Numbered from the stretch's first letter, positions 10,783 to 21,206 are shown. The stretch: 64,000 nucleotides of DNA from Blepharisma stoltei (GCA_914767885.1 CAJZBQ010000064.1:248001-312000), one strand, 5' to 3'. Numbers and translations: made by a program. The notes: generated by a model not told the origin, from the sequence alone.

Positions 10783-11004
10783 TTAATTCAGACTTTGCAA
10801 GTACTCCAACAGCCTTTGATTTTGAGGGCTCATTTTTGCACCTGTAAAATCACAATTACAAACTATTAGTTCTCCGTTCATTGATGACCAGATCAAGCTT
10901 GACTTTCGAGGTTCTGAATCTGCACATGAGTCACATCCAGAGTCTTTACAAGTCTTTTTTGATTCTTTAGTGTCCTTATCACAATTTTTACATTCGCTTT
11001 CCAT
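10783..11004 (-). CDS. Small cysteine-rich hypothetical protein
   Basis: 73 codons from ATG to TAA. The N-terminal half is Cys/Lys/Asp-rich, with CKNCDK and CDSC pairs; the C-terminal half is ordinary. Paired cysteines could bind a metal, but no family is recognised. Its 3' end coincides with the target-site duplication of R2, so the native C-terminus may have been altered by that insertion. It could also be a chance ORF, but no frame on the other strand competes. Confidence 0.45.
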   Translation of the reverse strand: MESECKNCDKDTKESKKTCKDSGCDSCADSEPRKSSLIWSSMNGELIVCNCDFTGAKMSPQNQRLLEYLQSLN

Positions 11005-11094
11005 ATTTTATAAAATTAAATCACTGATTTATCACGAAAATAGCCGAGTGCAACTATATTGAAAAATACAAGAAGCAATCAGCATAGCAATACA

Positions 11095-11700
11095 TCACAT
11101 AAAGCACTCTAGTCTTTTCACTAGCTGGATGGGAGCACCTTTGATACTTTAATATTCAGAATGGGAAAAATGAAAACATATAATCGTTTTATGCTGGGAA
11201 GTAATATGGACAGTCTAGAGAGAACAGTCTTAGCAGGGAGGTGAATGTAAAGCCTTCCTAGGCATGGACTGGAGTTATAGCTAGAGTTCAGGCTCGAATA
11301 TTTATCCATGGGAGGAGGACGAGAAGCCCACGCACTTATAACATTCCCATCGAGATCGATTAATCTGGATTTTTCTATTCATGGGTTGGGTCTATTCCTG
11401 GAAGTAGATTCTCGTGGTTCGAAGCGAAATCTCCATGTAGCAGGGGAAAATGGCTGCCGGAACTTGGTCCTGAAAAATGCAAACTTAGTCAGGCTAAGCG
11501 CAATGAAAAAAGACTAATTCTATTCTTATCTAGTGAAACTTAATACAAGCCAAATGGGTCCAAGCAACTATTTAAGAGAGCCAAAAGAGCTGACCGACAG
11601 AGATTGAGATCTAAAGATGCAAATTACTGCCATGAATTCACAAAGTTTGGATGGAAGAAAGAGATGAAAAGGAAGAGAAACCAAATATAGGAATTATGCT
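11095..11700. mobile_element. GC-richer insertion R3, probably retroelement-derived
   Basis: Between two AT-rich stretches lies about 600 bp of balanced composition, like the target-site-duplicated elements. It contains GTTCGAAGC near 11417, matching the pol III B-box consensus, but no convincing A box. No clear flanking duplication was found by eye, and open frames here (for example 11308-11514) are not recognisable. From 11700 to 11902 the sequence is AT-rich upstream region of the TPR gene. Confidence 0.4.
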
Positions 11701-11902
11701 ATTATGAAAATTTTTCCAAATTAGCTTATGATAAATAAAAAATAAGGGCACTCAAGCACAATACCACGTAATTTATTATAATTATAATTTAAATAATGAT
11801 TCTGTTTTTATATTTTAGCAATCATTAAATGCTTTTCCGCATCAATTTATGTTTAAGAGCCAAGATCAGGAGCAAATTTTTGAATTTCATTAACAATAAA
11901 AT

Positions 11903-13915
11903 ATGCAAAAAGTTAGCCAAAAAGAGCAGCTTCAAATAGAAAATCGAGAACAAAATAAAAATAATAGAGAAGCTGAGGCAAAATTCAAAGAAGGAAGGAC
12001 CCTTCTTCGTGACGCTAGAACTCCCGAACAGTTTGAAGAAGCAGCTCAATGTTTTTCTGACGCAATAAGCCTAAGAGAAGACAAAGGAATTTACTGAGCT
12101 TATAGAGGTATTGCATTCAGAAATATAGGCTGGTTTCGACGTGCATCCTGTGATTTTTCTATGGCCATTCAGCTGGACTCAGGATATCCTCAACATTATG
12201 CTGAGCGTGGAATTTGTTATCAAAAAATGGGTAGGCTTGAAGAAGCGCTTGAAGACTTTAATGAAGCTATATATTTAGAGCCAGCAAATGGACATTACTA
12301 TTACTCGCGTGCTATCGTGTACAGTAAAATGGGAAAATACGATCAAGCAGTTGACGATTATACAAAGGCCATAACTGCTTTGCAAGACCCATTTCAAGCT
12401 TTATGTAACCGTGGAAATTGCTACAGGAGACTTGAGAAAATGGACTTATCTATTTCAGACTTGAAAAAAGCTGTCACAATGCAGCAAGACAACGTGAATG
12501 CTAGAAATAACCTTGGACTGAGCTATTTTGAAAACAAAGAATTTGACCAAGCTCTATTGGAGTTTAACAAAGCTATAGAAATGGATAAAGAGAACCCAAC
12601 CTTGTACTATAATAGAGGCATTGTTTTTTATCATATGGAGGAGAATGAAGCTGCTTTAAAAGATTTCAATAAAGCTATAGAGCTAGACTATCAAGACCCA
12701 AATTATTATTTTAATAGAGGAAACACATATTTGGCTATGGAAAATTATAATAAAGCCTATAGTGATTTTGATAGAGCAATAGGTCTTGCCCCTCAAAATC
12801 CTAAATTTTATCATTCAAAAGGTCTTGCCTTCCAAAAAGAAGAAAAATACAATGAAGCTATTGAAATGTTTTCTAAAGCTTTAGACATAGCTCCCGATCA
12901 TGTTGCTTCTAGATACCATTTAGGCTTGATGCTTCATAAATCAGGGCATTTTCCACAGGCTTTGCAAGCCTTTACAAAAGTTTTAGATCTTGTAGGGGAA
13001 GATAGGCTTGTTTATGAAAGTCGTGGAAGGCTTTATCAAGATATGAGAAACCATGAAATCGCAATAAGAGATTTCAATAAAGCAATTTCAATTGACCCAC
13101 ATAGTCCTGATGCATACATATTTAGAGGAATTTCTCTGCTGAAACTAGGCAAGCCAGAAAACTCGATAACAGATTTTGATAAAGCAATTGAATTGAACTC
13201 TGAAAGTCCATTAATAGATAACGGACTAGGTTGTGCCCACAAAGCATTGGGAAACTTCGAAGATGCCTTAATTCATATGTCAACAGCAATTGACAAAGAG
13301 CCTTCTTCAGTTGATTTTCTAATGGATCGGGCAGGCTTACATTGTGATATGCATCATTACCCAAGTGCTGTTGAAGACCTTACCAAAGCTTTAGAACTCC
13401 ATCCAGAAGATCCTCAGCTGTTTTATAAACGTGGCCTAGCTTATTATAAAAATGAAAACTATGAAGAAGCTATAAAAGACTTCAAGCAAAGCTTGTCCTT
13501 CCACCCATTTCCTACCTATAAGCCAGATATTCATTATCATTTAGGCCTTGCCTATGCATGCTTAGAAATGTTTGAAAAAGCTATAAAGCCTTTCACAAAA
13601 TGCATTGATTTGTGTCCAAATGAAGCTGTCTATTATCACGAAAGAGCAAAAGCTTATCAAATGGTCGACAAAAATGCAGAAGCTCTTGAGGATTTCGGCA
13701 ACGTTATTAAGCTGCAGCCTAATAACGCTCATGCCTTTTTTAGAAGAGCTTTTAGTCAAAAAGCTTTGAAATTCTATCAAGAAGCTGCTGAAGATTTTAG
13801 TAGAGCTAGAACTCTGCAACCAAAAAATCCAGCCCTGGTGATTAATGCTAAAAAAGTGCATGGGGTGAAATGCATTGTACTTTGTAAGCCTGGACAAGAG
13901 CCAAATTTTAACTAA
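11903..13915 (+). CDS. Large TPR-repeat protein
   Basis: 670 residues with one in-frame TGA (12095-12097) read as Trp. After a charged N-terminus of about 40 residues the protein is almost entirely tetratricopeptide repeats, at least fifteen 34-residue units with the usual W/L-G-Y-A-F-A-P pattern (for example ALEDFNEAIYLEPANGHYYY). TPR arrays are protein-protein interaction scaffolds; TTC-type proteins in ciliates often serve cilia, but nothing here fixes the location. It is uninterrupted over 2 kb, unlike the other TPR gene at 32251. Confidence 0.88.
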
Positions 13916-13967
13916 TATTTTAATTTTATTACTAGCAGAATGTAAAAACCCTATTTAATTTTAAATC

Positions 13968-15570
13968 TTAAGGTCCTGCTGCAAACTTCTTCGCCAGTTC
14001 AGGATTCTTTGCTAGGGCTTCTCTCAAAATCTGCTGATTTTTCTCTTCGTCAAATGTTGGAAGTCCCATTTCTTTTCTTTGTGCATCAAGAAGTCCTTTT
14101 TCGATCACTGGTCTGGTCTCTTCATCAAATATTGACAAATTGGTGTTTCCAGGGTCTACTTTGGTTGTATCAATTTCAGGCTCTCCTTTTAGTGCGCATT
14201 TCCACCAAGTCCTTACAGCTACCTTATCCAAAGTCAGGACAATGCATTTTCTTCCCTCAACAGTATCGACCATCCAGAGAGGATCATCAGGCTTAATAGC
14301 ATCAAAGAAATCTCCATCTAAAAACATTTGGCCTTTGTGAATAATTGTTATGTGGTCTGGGCGAAGGTTTACTTTAATATATTTTGCTTGGAAATTCTCT
14401 GGGATATATGCTTGCTTATAATAATAAGACTATAAAGCAAATAAGATACTTATCGGTGTATTTTATATAAGAAAGTATAGAAATTGATAGTCAGGTCGTT
14501 TAGTTGTTGTGTCCAAAAATAGCGATCTGTTTTACCACCATTATTTATAGGCATCAACCCTTTAGACTCTCCTTTTGTCTCTTCTACTGGAGGTGTAGAT
14601 CCTGCAGGGAGCTGGTTTTGTGTAAGTTTTGGTGTCAGCTTTTTCTTTGGAGGAGACTTAACTTCTTCTTGTTTAGGCTCAGTTAGCATAGCAGCTTGCT
14701 CGTCAGTAACTTCAACAACCTTCTGCTGGCTCAGCTGAGTTTCAAGGTTTTTCTGCTCTTCAGACTTGCTCTCTTCAATGATTCTGGCCTCTTCTGCTTG
14801 TCTTAATTCTTCGGCTTTGCGTTCTTCTTCAGCCTTTCTCAGTTCTTCTTGCCTTTTAAAAGGATTATTAAATGGCATGATCTGACTTAGCCTCTGGTGA
14901 TCTGAAGTTGATCCATACATAGAGGAGAAGAGCCAAGTTAGGGTAGTTTTGCAGGAAGGTTTTTTTTTCAGCCATTTAACTGGCTTGCAGATGTGCCTGC
15001 CGGTATAATATCCTTATGCACTCCATAAGAGTATTACTTAGCCTCTGATATGGCTCAAACAGGCCATGGAGGAGGCAAAGGCGGTTTACCCCAAGCCCTG
15101 TATAGAGGGTGAGAGAGCTTTTGTAATTTTTTGGGACGCAGAAGATGTGTAAGGTGATCTCCCAAGGCACATCCTATGCCGCCATTTTTGGCATCGTCAG
15201 GAGTAAAAGGGTATGAGGATGGCACTTAGCGTAACGCGAAGTTATCTATGGGAGGCAAAGGGCTGAAATAACCCTGAAGACCTGCTAGAAAAATTTTAAC
15301 CTAATCTTGCCTTTTCTCTTCTTTGATGCGGAGTTCTTCATCTCTCTTTTTCTTTTCTTCTTGCTTCTTTTGGAGGTATTCTTTCGCTTTATTGAAATAA
15401 AGAAGATTGGCTTCGAAATGATCCAGAAGCTCTTGCTTGGCTTCTGTTGGGGTGGTGAAGAAATCAGTTCGGCGCCTTAAAAACCCGTAGAAGCAGTTTA
15501 GAAAGCCATCGATGCCACGCTTGGTTTGCACACACTGCATGAAGAGACCATCAAATGACTCGTCGTCCAT
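13968..15570 (-). CDS. NUDC: NudC nuclear distribution protein, in three pieces
   Basis: Coding segments 15305-15570, 14478-14846 and 13968-14406 (minus strand) sum to 1074 nt, 357 residues. The N-terminus has the NudC-type helical region (GFLNCFYGFLRRRTDFF), then a charged coiled coil (RKAEEERKAEE), then the CS/p23-like core beginning RYFWTQQLNDLTI, continuing YIPENFQAKYIKVNLRPDH, and the conserved C-terminal helix (KEMGLPTFDEE). Known role: an Hsp90-type co-chaperone acting with dynein/LIS1. Interrupted by a retroelement in the coiled coil and a 71-bp TA IES at the start of the CS domain. Confidence 0.92.
14407..14477. other. 71-bp TA-flanked IES in NudC
   Basis: TA at 14407-14408 and 14478-14479 on the plus strand. 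Removal joins ...LTINF to YIPENFQ, matching the NudC core. The insert has stops in the needed frame, is far longer than the 15-16 nt introns seen here, and has no clear TIR. Confidence 0.85.
14858..15304 (+). mobile_element. Retroelement-like insertion R4 inside NudC, with 3' hairpin
   Basis: Flanked by an exact 11-bp direct repeat TCTTGCCTTTT (14847-14857 and 15305-15315); deleting the element plus one repeat restores the NudC frame. It begins close to GGATTATTAAA, like R1 and R2, and carries GGGCTGAAATAACCC at 15260-15274, 30 nt before its end. No convincing ORF. The duplication contains no TA; TA-to-TA excision between 14916 and 15302 would also be in frame, leaving extra codons. Confidence 0.8.
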
Positions 15571-15710
15571 TAATTTTTATAACTAATTAAAATAAATAAA
15601 AGTATCTTTACTGATAAGTCTTCTATATTTACGATTTAGATTAAAATAACGGCAGCGAGTAATTTAGCATAATGAGGGTATATTATAATTCTATAGATTT
15701 TAGTTATAAA

Positions 15711-16274
15711 ATGAACCCTCAAAATGATTCGTTTGATATCATGGCTGAAGAGCATAAAGATAAATCTAGCCCAGAAGAAATCCCTGGACTGAAGGTCGAT
15801 GATATTCATTTTGGAATTATGGGAAATGATGAATATGTTGCCCCATTTCCTAATTCCCCTCTATATGTACAGACAATTTTATATTAATTATTATTTTTAT
15901 ATATATAATAATAATGGCTATGATAAATCTCTAGTAAATGATATTAAATTTTAGAAATTTTAAGACACATTTAAATAAATTTAAAATAAAAAATAGCCAT
16001 CTTGGCTAGCAAAAAAGCCTTGCTAATCTATGAGGAAAGTAAGAAAACTCTTTATTGTTCTATTGCTTTGTTTATAGTTGGTAGTGTTTTAGTAATAGTC
16101 GGCTGTGTTGAGCTATTAGTAGTTGAAGACAAAACAAATGGTTTGGCGTTATTAATTATAGGTGCAATTGCATTTATCCCCGGGATGTATTACTCTTATA
16201 TTTTTTATAAGCTATACCGAGCTAAAACACAGTCAGAAAGAATGAGAATTCTGCGAGAAATTCCAGAAATGTAA
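15711..16274 (+). CDS. TMEM230-like small membrane protein, split by an IES
   Basis: Two open segments (15711-15869 and 15996-16274) join in frame to 145 residues. The C-terminal part has two hydrophobic segments with the spacing and the LLIIGAIAFIPGMYYSYI signature of the TMEM230/TMEM134 family; the N-terminus is acidic and soluble. Family members sit in endosomal or secretory vesicle membranes. An in-frame ATG at 15672 is an alternative start adding 13 residues. The exact IES junction is ambiguous because two upstream TAs fit. Confidence 0.7.
15868..15993. other. About 126-bp TA-flanked IES in the TMEM230-like gene
   Basis: TA at 15868-15869 and 15994-15995; excision joins NSPLYV to AILASKK in frame. 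An alternative left TA at 15862-15863 gives 132 bp. Very AT-rich with several stops; no terminal repeat is evident. Confidence 0.65.
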
Positions 16275-16337
16275 AACACAGTGATTTACAATACTGAAAA
16301 TTAGATAAAAATTAGAAATAATAATTTGATTATAATA

Positions 16338-16553
16338 ATGAGAAAAGCTCCTTTCTTTATTGGATTGTTTCTTGGAGCATATACTGGCGCAATATTCAGA
16401 GAAGAGTATTATTTTCCTACGTCTGAAAGAATAAAGCATGCAATTGCGGTATTTAGAAAGAACCAAGAAGCTATAATCGAAGCCACAAAGTTGCCAAATC
16501 CTGGTCAAAACCCTGAACCTATTGTGGAAAAGAAGGAAGAACAAAAAAAGTAA
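16338..16553 (+). CDS. Small single-pass membrane protein
   Basis: 71 residues: RKAP, then a hydrophobic segment (FFIGLFLGAYTGAIF) forming one membrane span, then a basic/acidic tail ending in KKEEQKK. The layout resembles small mitochondrial inner-membrane proteins, but I cannot assign a family. It starts about 60 bp after the TMEM230-like gene on the same strand and ends in TAA. Confidence 0.55.
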   Translation: MRKAPFFIGLFLGAYTGAIFREEYYFPTSERIKHAIAVFRKNQEAIIEATKLPNPGQNPEPIVEKKEEQKK

Positions 16554-16725
16554 TCTAATAAGCTTACGTAAAAAAGAAATCCTAAAAATGTGTTTAAAAT
16601 ATCTGCATTATAAAAGCTGAAGCTGCTTAGATAGCAAATCTTGAGCTTTTTAATTAAATGCAAAATTTTATATCGAATAGTCAAATAATTTAAGTTATTC
16701 AAATATTCAATCTTCATCTTTCCTC

Positions 16726-17220
16726 GTAATTAGGTCATTATAGCCAACAGTTTGGTTTGGAGCGACGAAAATTAAAAAATCCCAAAATTTCGGCCAGGAA
16801 AAAATAAAAACTGGCTGGAAGGCCACGGGGTCTTAGGTGGCAGAATTCCGGGATGGGGTTCGACCTGGGTTAGCTGGGCCTCCCCTCGACCCATGTGCAA
16901 GAAGACCGGCGGTGCAACACCAATCGAGCACTTCTGGAGGAGCATTATGTTGCCTGGAAATAGCAGAGGTAGTTCCAGAAGGAACTACTCATACCCTGAG
17001 CACTGCAGGGGTTAAGAGAGAGTCCTTTGCTGGATTTTTTGGTCAAAGCAGATTTCGGGTGAGTATCCCCGAAAGATGTCGACATCACCATTTTGGTGAC
17101 ATCGATAGAAAAAGGCGCTAGGTGGCTTTAGTGCTTAGCGCCACATGAGCGTGAAGCCTAAGCTCTACTGGATCAGGGGCTGAAATAAACCCCGTTTAAT
17201 CCTCTCTAATCTAATCTCTC
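16726..17220 (+). mobile_element. Retroelement-like insertion R5 with 12-bp duplication and 3' hairpin
   Basis: Exact 12-bp flanking repeats TCATCTTTCCTC (16714-16725 and 17221-17232). The GC-rich body includes GGGGTTCGACCTGGG near 16855, resembling a pol III B box imperfectly. GGGGCTGAAATAAACCCC at 17176-17193 is a perfect 4-bp-stem hairpin 27 nt before the end, the same placement as in R4. The open stretch 16837-17118 is not recognisable. Intergenic. Confidence 0.8.
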
Positions 17221-17232
17221 TCATCTTTCCTC

Positions 17233-17726
17233 CAGATAATTTATGATTAAAATATAATTTATATCAAAGATTTAAGTTTAATCCTGATTGAAAAATTTCA
17301 TTGATTTCAAGGCTTTACTTATTTTTTAATGTCCTATTTGTATTTTATTAGCTTGATTAATTAATATTTTTATTATTTCTGATGCTTTCTAAACACTCTA
17401 ATTTGCAAATTTCACTATCCTTGCTTATGAAAATTAAAAGTTTAAGTTCATGTTTAATAGATTATTCTTCAAGCCCCGTTCCCTAATTGCCTTAACTTGT
17501 ACCAGCAGCTCTGATTAATGATAGATGAGGCAAGTCTAATCGCCGACCTGTCTCTATCTCCAAGCCTCTTAAGACCTCTTTCTCTACACCAGCCTCAGTT
17601 AGAATACTTCTCTTCAAGCCAAGACTCTCCTCAGTTTAGGACCGTAATCCTAGCCCAAAATGCCATTTTAAATTCTCAAATAAAAGTAAAAATATATCAA
17701 AAAGCCCCTCCTAATATAAATTTAAA
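17233..17726 (+). other. Spacer upstream of H2A with an unexplained open frame
   Basis: AT-rich to about 17465, then more balanced sequence containing an open frame from 17518 that runs into the H2A region in another frame. Its Ser/Leu-rich translation (SLSPSLLRPLSLHQPQLEYF) is not recognised and may be chance or a gene remnant. The real H2A start at 17727 has the usual AAAATG context. Confidence 0.35.
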
Positions 17727-18128
17727 ATGTCAACGTTCGCAAAAGCAAAAGGAAGCAGAGGAAAGGTTGCAACCCCAGGAAAGATGTCAAGATCTCAAAA
17801 GGCAGGCTTACAGTTCCCAGTTGGGCGTATCTCAAGATTTATGCGGCATGGAAAATACGCAGAAAGAGTAGGTGCAGGAGCTCCAGTTTATTTATCATCA
17901 GTCCTTGAATATTTAGCTGCAGAGCTGTTGGAGCTTGCTGGAAATGCAGCAAAAGACTTTAAAAAGAGCAGAATTCTACCTCGTCATATACAACTTGCTG
18001 TAAGGAATGATGAAGAGCTAAACAGACTCATGGCAGATGCTATTATATCTAATGGAGGGGCAGTTCCATTTATACATCAAGCACTTCTTCCAACTGGTCC
18101 AAAAGAAGAGGTGGATCAAGAACTATAA
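17727..18128 (+). CDS. Histone H2A with a DQEL C-terminus
   Basis: 133 residues without interruption. The H2A signature [10 protein letters not shown], the acidic-patch region ([19 protein letters not shown]) and the docking-domain helix are intact, so it is a full core histone of the nucleosome. The last four residues are DQEL where an H2A.X-type tail would have SQE plus a hydrophobic residue, so the phosphorylatable Ser is replaced by Asp. The N-terminal tail has several lysines in [10 protein letters not shown]-type context. Confidence 0.96.
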   Translation: MSTFAKAKGSRGKVATPGKMSRSQKAGLQFPVGRISRFMRHGKYAERVGAGAPVYLSSVLEYLAAELLELAGNAAKDFKKSRILPRHIQLAVRNDEELNRLMADAIISNGGAVPFIHQALLPTGPKEEVDQEL

Positions 18129-18337
18129 TTATTATAATATTGAGATTTATTTCCCGTATAAATTTAGAAACAATAAAAAATTTTATAAGCATGAAACCAT
18201 ATTCATTTTATAAATACGCAAACAAATTAGAAACCTTAACCAAAATCTTTTTTTTTAGCTGAGGTACATAAAAGTAAAGGCATGAAAGCTAAATAAAATG
18301 CCAATATTGAAAAGTTGAATCAAAAATTAATTTCTTC

Positions 18338-18497
18338 TAACCCTCCTTCTTAGTTAGCGAACAAAAAATTTTTATAAACAAATATTTTGATATATAAGTG
18401 ATGGTTATGAAAATGAAATTTCAAAAAATTTAATATATATAAATTTTTTTAAAAAAAAATTAATCATTGCGGGTTGTTTGCTCATAAGGAGGAAATA
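18338..18497 (+). mobile_element. Degenerate short MITE
   Basis: TA-flanked (18338, 18496), 160 bp. Left end ACCCTCCTTCTTAGTTAGCGAAC and right end GTTTGCTCATAAGGAGG are diverged inverted repeats of the GAGCGAAC family, and the body retains TTTTGATATATAAGTGAT. It appears to be an internally deleted remnant. Flanked by AT-rich spacer. Confidence 0.6.
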
Positions 18498-18644
18498 ATA
18501 AAATTAGCAAAAAGTATTAAATAAGTTAAAAAATTAAAAAAAAGACTTTTGAGATAATATCGTTTTATTACGTTATGTGATATCTTTCACAGTTTTCTAT
18601 CTTAAAAATCAGCATATTTTATCAGATCCTATTTATCAATTAAA

Positions 18645-19082
18645 TTAAATTAAATTATTTGTTTAAAGTTAGCCGAAGATTTTTACCTGTACAATTTTAT
18701 CAGTCTTGAGGAGTTACCTGCTGACACCAGCAGCTTCAAAGAGGCTTTGCCATACCTGACTAGCTCCCAGGGCATCCATTTGCTATGGGCTTCTATCTTG
18801 GGGCGTAAACTCCCAGCTTCACGCTGAGCACCTGCTGTCTTCAGGCTCCTAATTCGAGTAGCGATGAGAACTAATCTCGAGAAAGATGTCTGTGCTCCTT
18901 AAAACTCTATTCCAGGAGAAAAAAATCCCATGCCCCAGGTATTATACCTTGTAGCATGAGAAAAACCTCTGCTCGAATGCATTAAGGATATCGTTCCTTT
19001 TTCTCGACTTGCTTCCTCCTTGAGATTGCCTGGAGATACTGAGGAAATTGTATCGTGTGGTTGCCTTCGCATTAATGTATTT
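18645..19082. mobile_element. Retroelement-like insertion R6 with 14-bp duplication
   Basis: Exact flanking repeats ATTTATCAATTAAA (18631-18644 and 19083-19096). GC-richer 438-bp body with no recognisable ORF and no CTGAAATAA hairpin. The right duplication ends five bases before the stop codon of the minus-strand ANP32 gene, so the insertion sits just outside that coding region. Confidence 0.75.
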
Positions 19083-19101
19083 ATTTATCAATTAAAAATG
19101 G

Positions 19102-20033
19102 TTATTCAGTCTTCAGCTTTTTATTCTCATCAAGTGCTTCTTGAAAGTGCCTCTTTAGAGATTGGCTAGCATCCTCAGACTCGAAGCTATCCTCATCAGT
19201 TTCTGAAGTATCTTCATCAGACTGCCCATCTTTTACAATAAATCCTTCCAAATCGCTTTCATCTTCATCAGTATCACCATCCTCAGATGAAAGTCCGATT
19301 TCTTTTCCAAACTTATCAAGGTTATTGACAGCTTCTAATTTTTCAAACATTTCGAAGATTTTTTTGCTAAAATCAGGGAATTCGGCGATAGGACACCCAT
19401 AAAAATCGAGTCCTATTAAGCTTGTAAGTGAGATAAGTGGAAGAAGCGCTGTGTAGTCAGATATTGGATTTCCAGCTAAAGACAGTGAGCTTAAATTGGA
19501 TAGTTTTGAAAGCGGCTCAAAGCCACTTTTTAATCGGTTGTCGCATATATCTAGAGTAGTCAAATTCCTCAAATTGGGAAAATTTGAAATATCTTTTAAG
19601 CCGCAACCTGTCATAGAAAGAAATTCTAACTCTCCCCCTCTGTCAGCGAAAAAACCATTAAAAAAATCCCTATTTTTTGCCCAAAAACACACCCTCCGAA
19701 AGCCAACAAAAATGTTTTTAATAGGAATATTTTTTATGGGAAAAAAATTTGATATATAAGTGATAACTATTGTCATGAAATCTCTTAGAAATGGGATTTT
19801 TAGAAATTCTCAAAGATTTTTTTTTTTTTTAATATTTATATATAAAATTTTTTAAAAAAATTAACACTCCCTCCGTGAGTGTTCGCTCGCGGAGGGGGGA
19901 GTAAGTTTACGAAAGATTCAAGAAGGGCTTTTTCAGACAGTGAAATTGAATTCCCTCTCCACTTGTCTAAGACTAACTCGTAAACTTCGTTGTTTTGAAT
20001 CCCTTGGGTTTGAATTTTTATCAAAGCTTCCAT
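19102..20033 (-). CDS. ANP32: ANP32-like acidic leucine-rich nuclear phosphoprotein, split by a MITE
   Basis: Segments 19904-20033 and 19102-19628 join to 657 nt, 218 residues. The N-terminus contains the ANP32-type start followed by leucine-rich repeats (LEFLSMTGCGLKDI, LTTLDICDNRLKSG, LSSLSLAGNPISDY), an LRR cap, then an Asp/Glu/Ser-rich acidic tail (about residues 155-205) and a short basic end. Known family roles: histone binding, phosphatase inhibition and nuclear transport. Start ATG at 20033 is unambiguous. Confidence 0.88.
19629..19903 (-). mobile_element. MITE acting as an IES in the ANP32 gene (275 bp)
   Basis: TA at 19627-19628 and 19902-19903. Ends are CTCTCCCCC and GGGGGGAG with diverged GTGAGCGAAC-type TIRs, an internal TIR copy near 19690 and a terminal palindrome shortened relative to the 388-bp copies. 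Excision joins ESFVN to LEFLSM in frame. More diverged than the 6076 copy, so an older insertion. Confidence 0.88.
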
Positions 20034-20650
20034 ATGTATTTAATTATTTTAATGTTTTTTATTCATCAAAAAAAAAGCAACTGATCTAGACACAATGAGA
20101 ATGAATTTATCAGAATTAACGGCATAAAAACGTATTACATATTATGCAGAGACACTCCAAAAAAATAAAGTAAAAAATTCTGTCCTGTTTAAAATTTTTT
20201 AAAATTTTAGCTTGTTTTAATCACTAAATTATTTGATTTATTGAGGTCTATATAATAAAAAAAAATTATTAAGCTATCAAATAAATAAGACAAGCAATTA
20301 ATATCTGAGCTTGAAAATTTTTTGTCGAATGTTGCAGTTCTCTTGATAGCTTTAATATTATGAATACAACCCATTCACTGAATTTGCTGGATAATTAAAT
20401 ATCACAATTATTTACTTTTAGTAATTTAAAACCTTTTCTGGTTAAAAACATTTCTGGTAAAACTGTATAATATCTGATGTGCAAAATAAAAGCAATCATT
20501 TCTTATTCGTTTGTAATTAAGTTTTAAATAGCTAACTCTTTTAAGTATAAATGTTTTGCATTAAATTATAAAATAAGGGGATTATAATTTTATATTTTAA
20601 TATAAAGAATAGTTTTCTTTACATTTATAAAGAGGCAATAAATTAAAACT
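20034..20650. other. AT-rich intergenic region
   Basis: No gene or RNA is recognised; long A/T runs only. Confidence 0.5.
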
Positions 20651-21206
20651 TACTCCCTTCCCCCCATCCTTGATCGAACGATTGACTGTAAAAAATTCCT
20701 AAAAATTGGGGAAATTAACCCCCATCCTTGATCGAACGATTTTCATATCATGAAAATTTTTTTATATATATAAAAATATATTAGTTATCAAAAGCTTGGG
20801 AAGATGCACATAATGAAGTTGCTTTCAGAGACTTTAAGACGACAGAAAGCTTCGGAATCAACCATTCGAAGTGATTTAGTCATCAACCTAGGCTTAAAAA
20901 CTCAATAAATCTAATAAAATAGAGATTTTTTATTCTAAAAAAAAAAATTAATTTAATAATAAGGAACAAATTAAAATTTATACAGTTTTAAGGGGTAACA
21001 AATAAATCAAAATATTAAAAATTGGTATTTTTATGAATTAATTCAATTTTTTGCTGTAAAAATAATTATTAAATACTCTTAACCCTCTTATTTAAAAGTA
21101 AATAAAAAACAATATATATATATATTTTTTATTTTATATATATAAATTTTTTTAACCCCCATCCTTGATCGAACGATGGCGAGTCGTTCGATCAAGGATG
21201 GGGGCT
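20651..21206 (+). mobile_element. MITE of a second family, TIR core CATCCTTGATCGAACGAT (556 bp)
   Basis: TA at 20651-20652 and 21207-21208; begins CTCCCTTCCCCCCATCC. The TIR CCCCCATCCTTGATCGAAC occurs at the left end, again about 70 bp in, and twice as a palindrome at the right end (21156-21205): the same layout as the GAGCGAAC family with a different core. The body (about 20800-20930) has two overlapping open stretches in different frames, neither recognised. Intergenic. Confidence 0.82.

Noticed and set aside
16855-16870. tRNA gene suggested by a B-box-like GGTTCGA in R5
   Set aside because: No acceptor stem, anticodon arm or A box at proper spacing; at best a tRNA-derived SINE trace.
17518-17871. 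Open frame running into histone H2A in another frame
   Set aside because: Its second half is only the shifted H2A gene; the first half is low-complexity Ser/Leu without a family.
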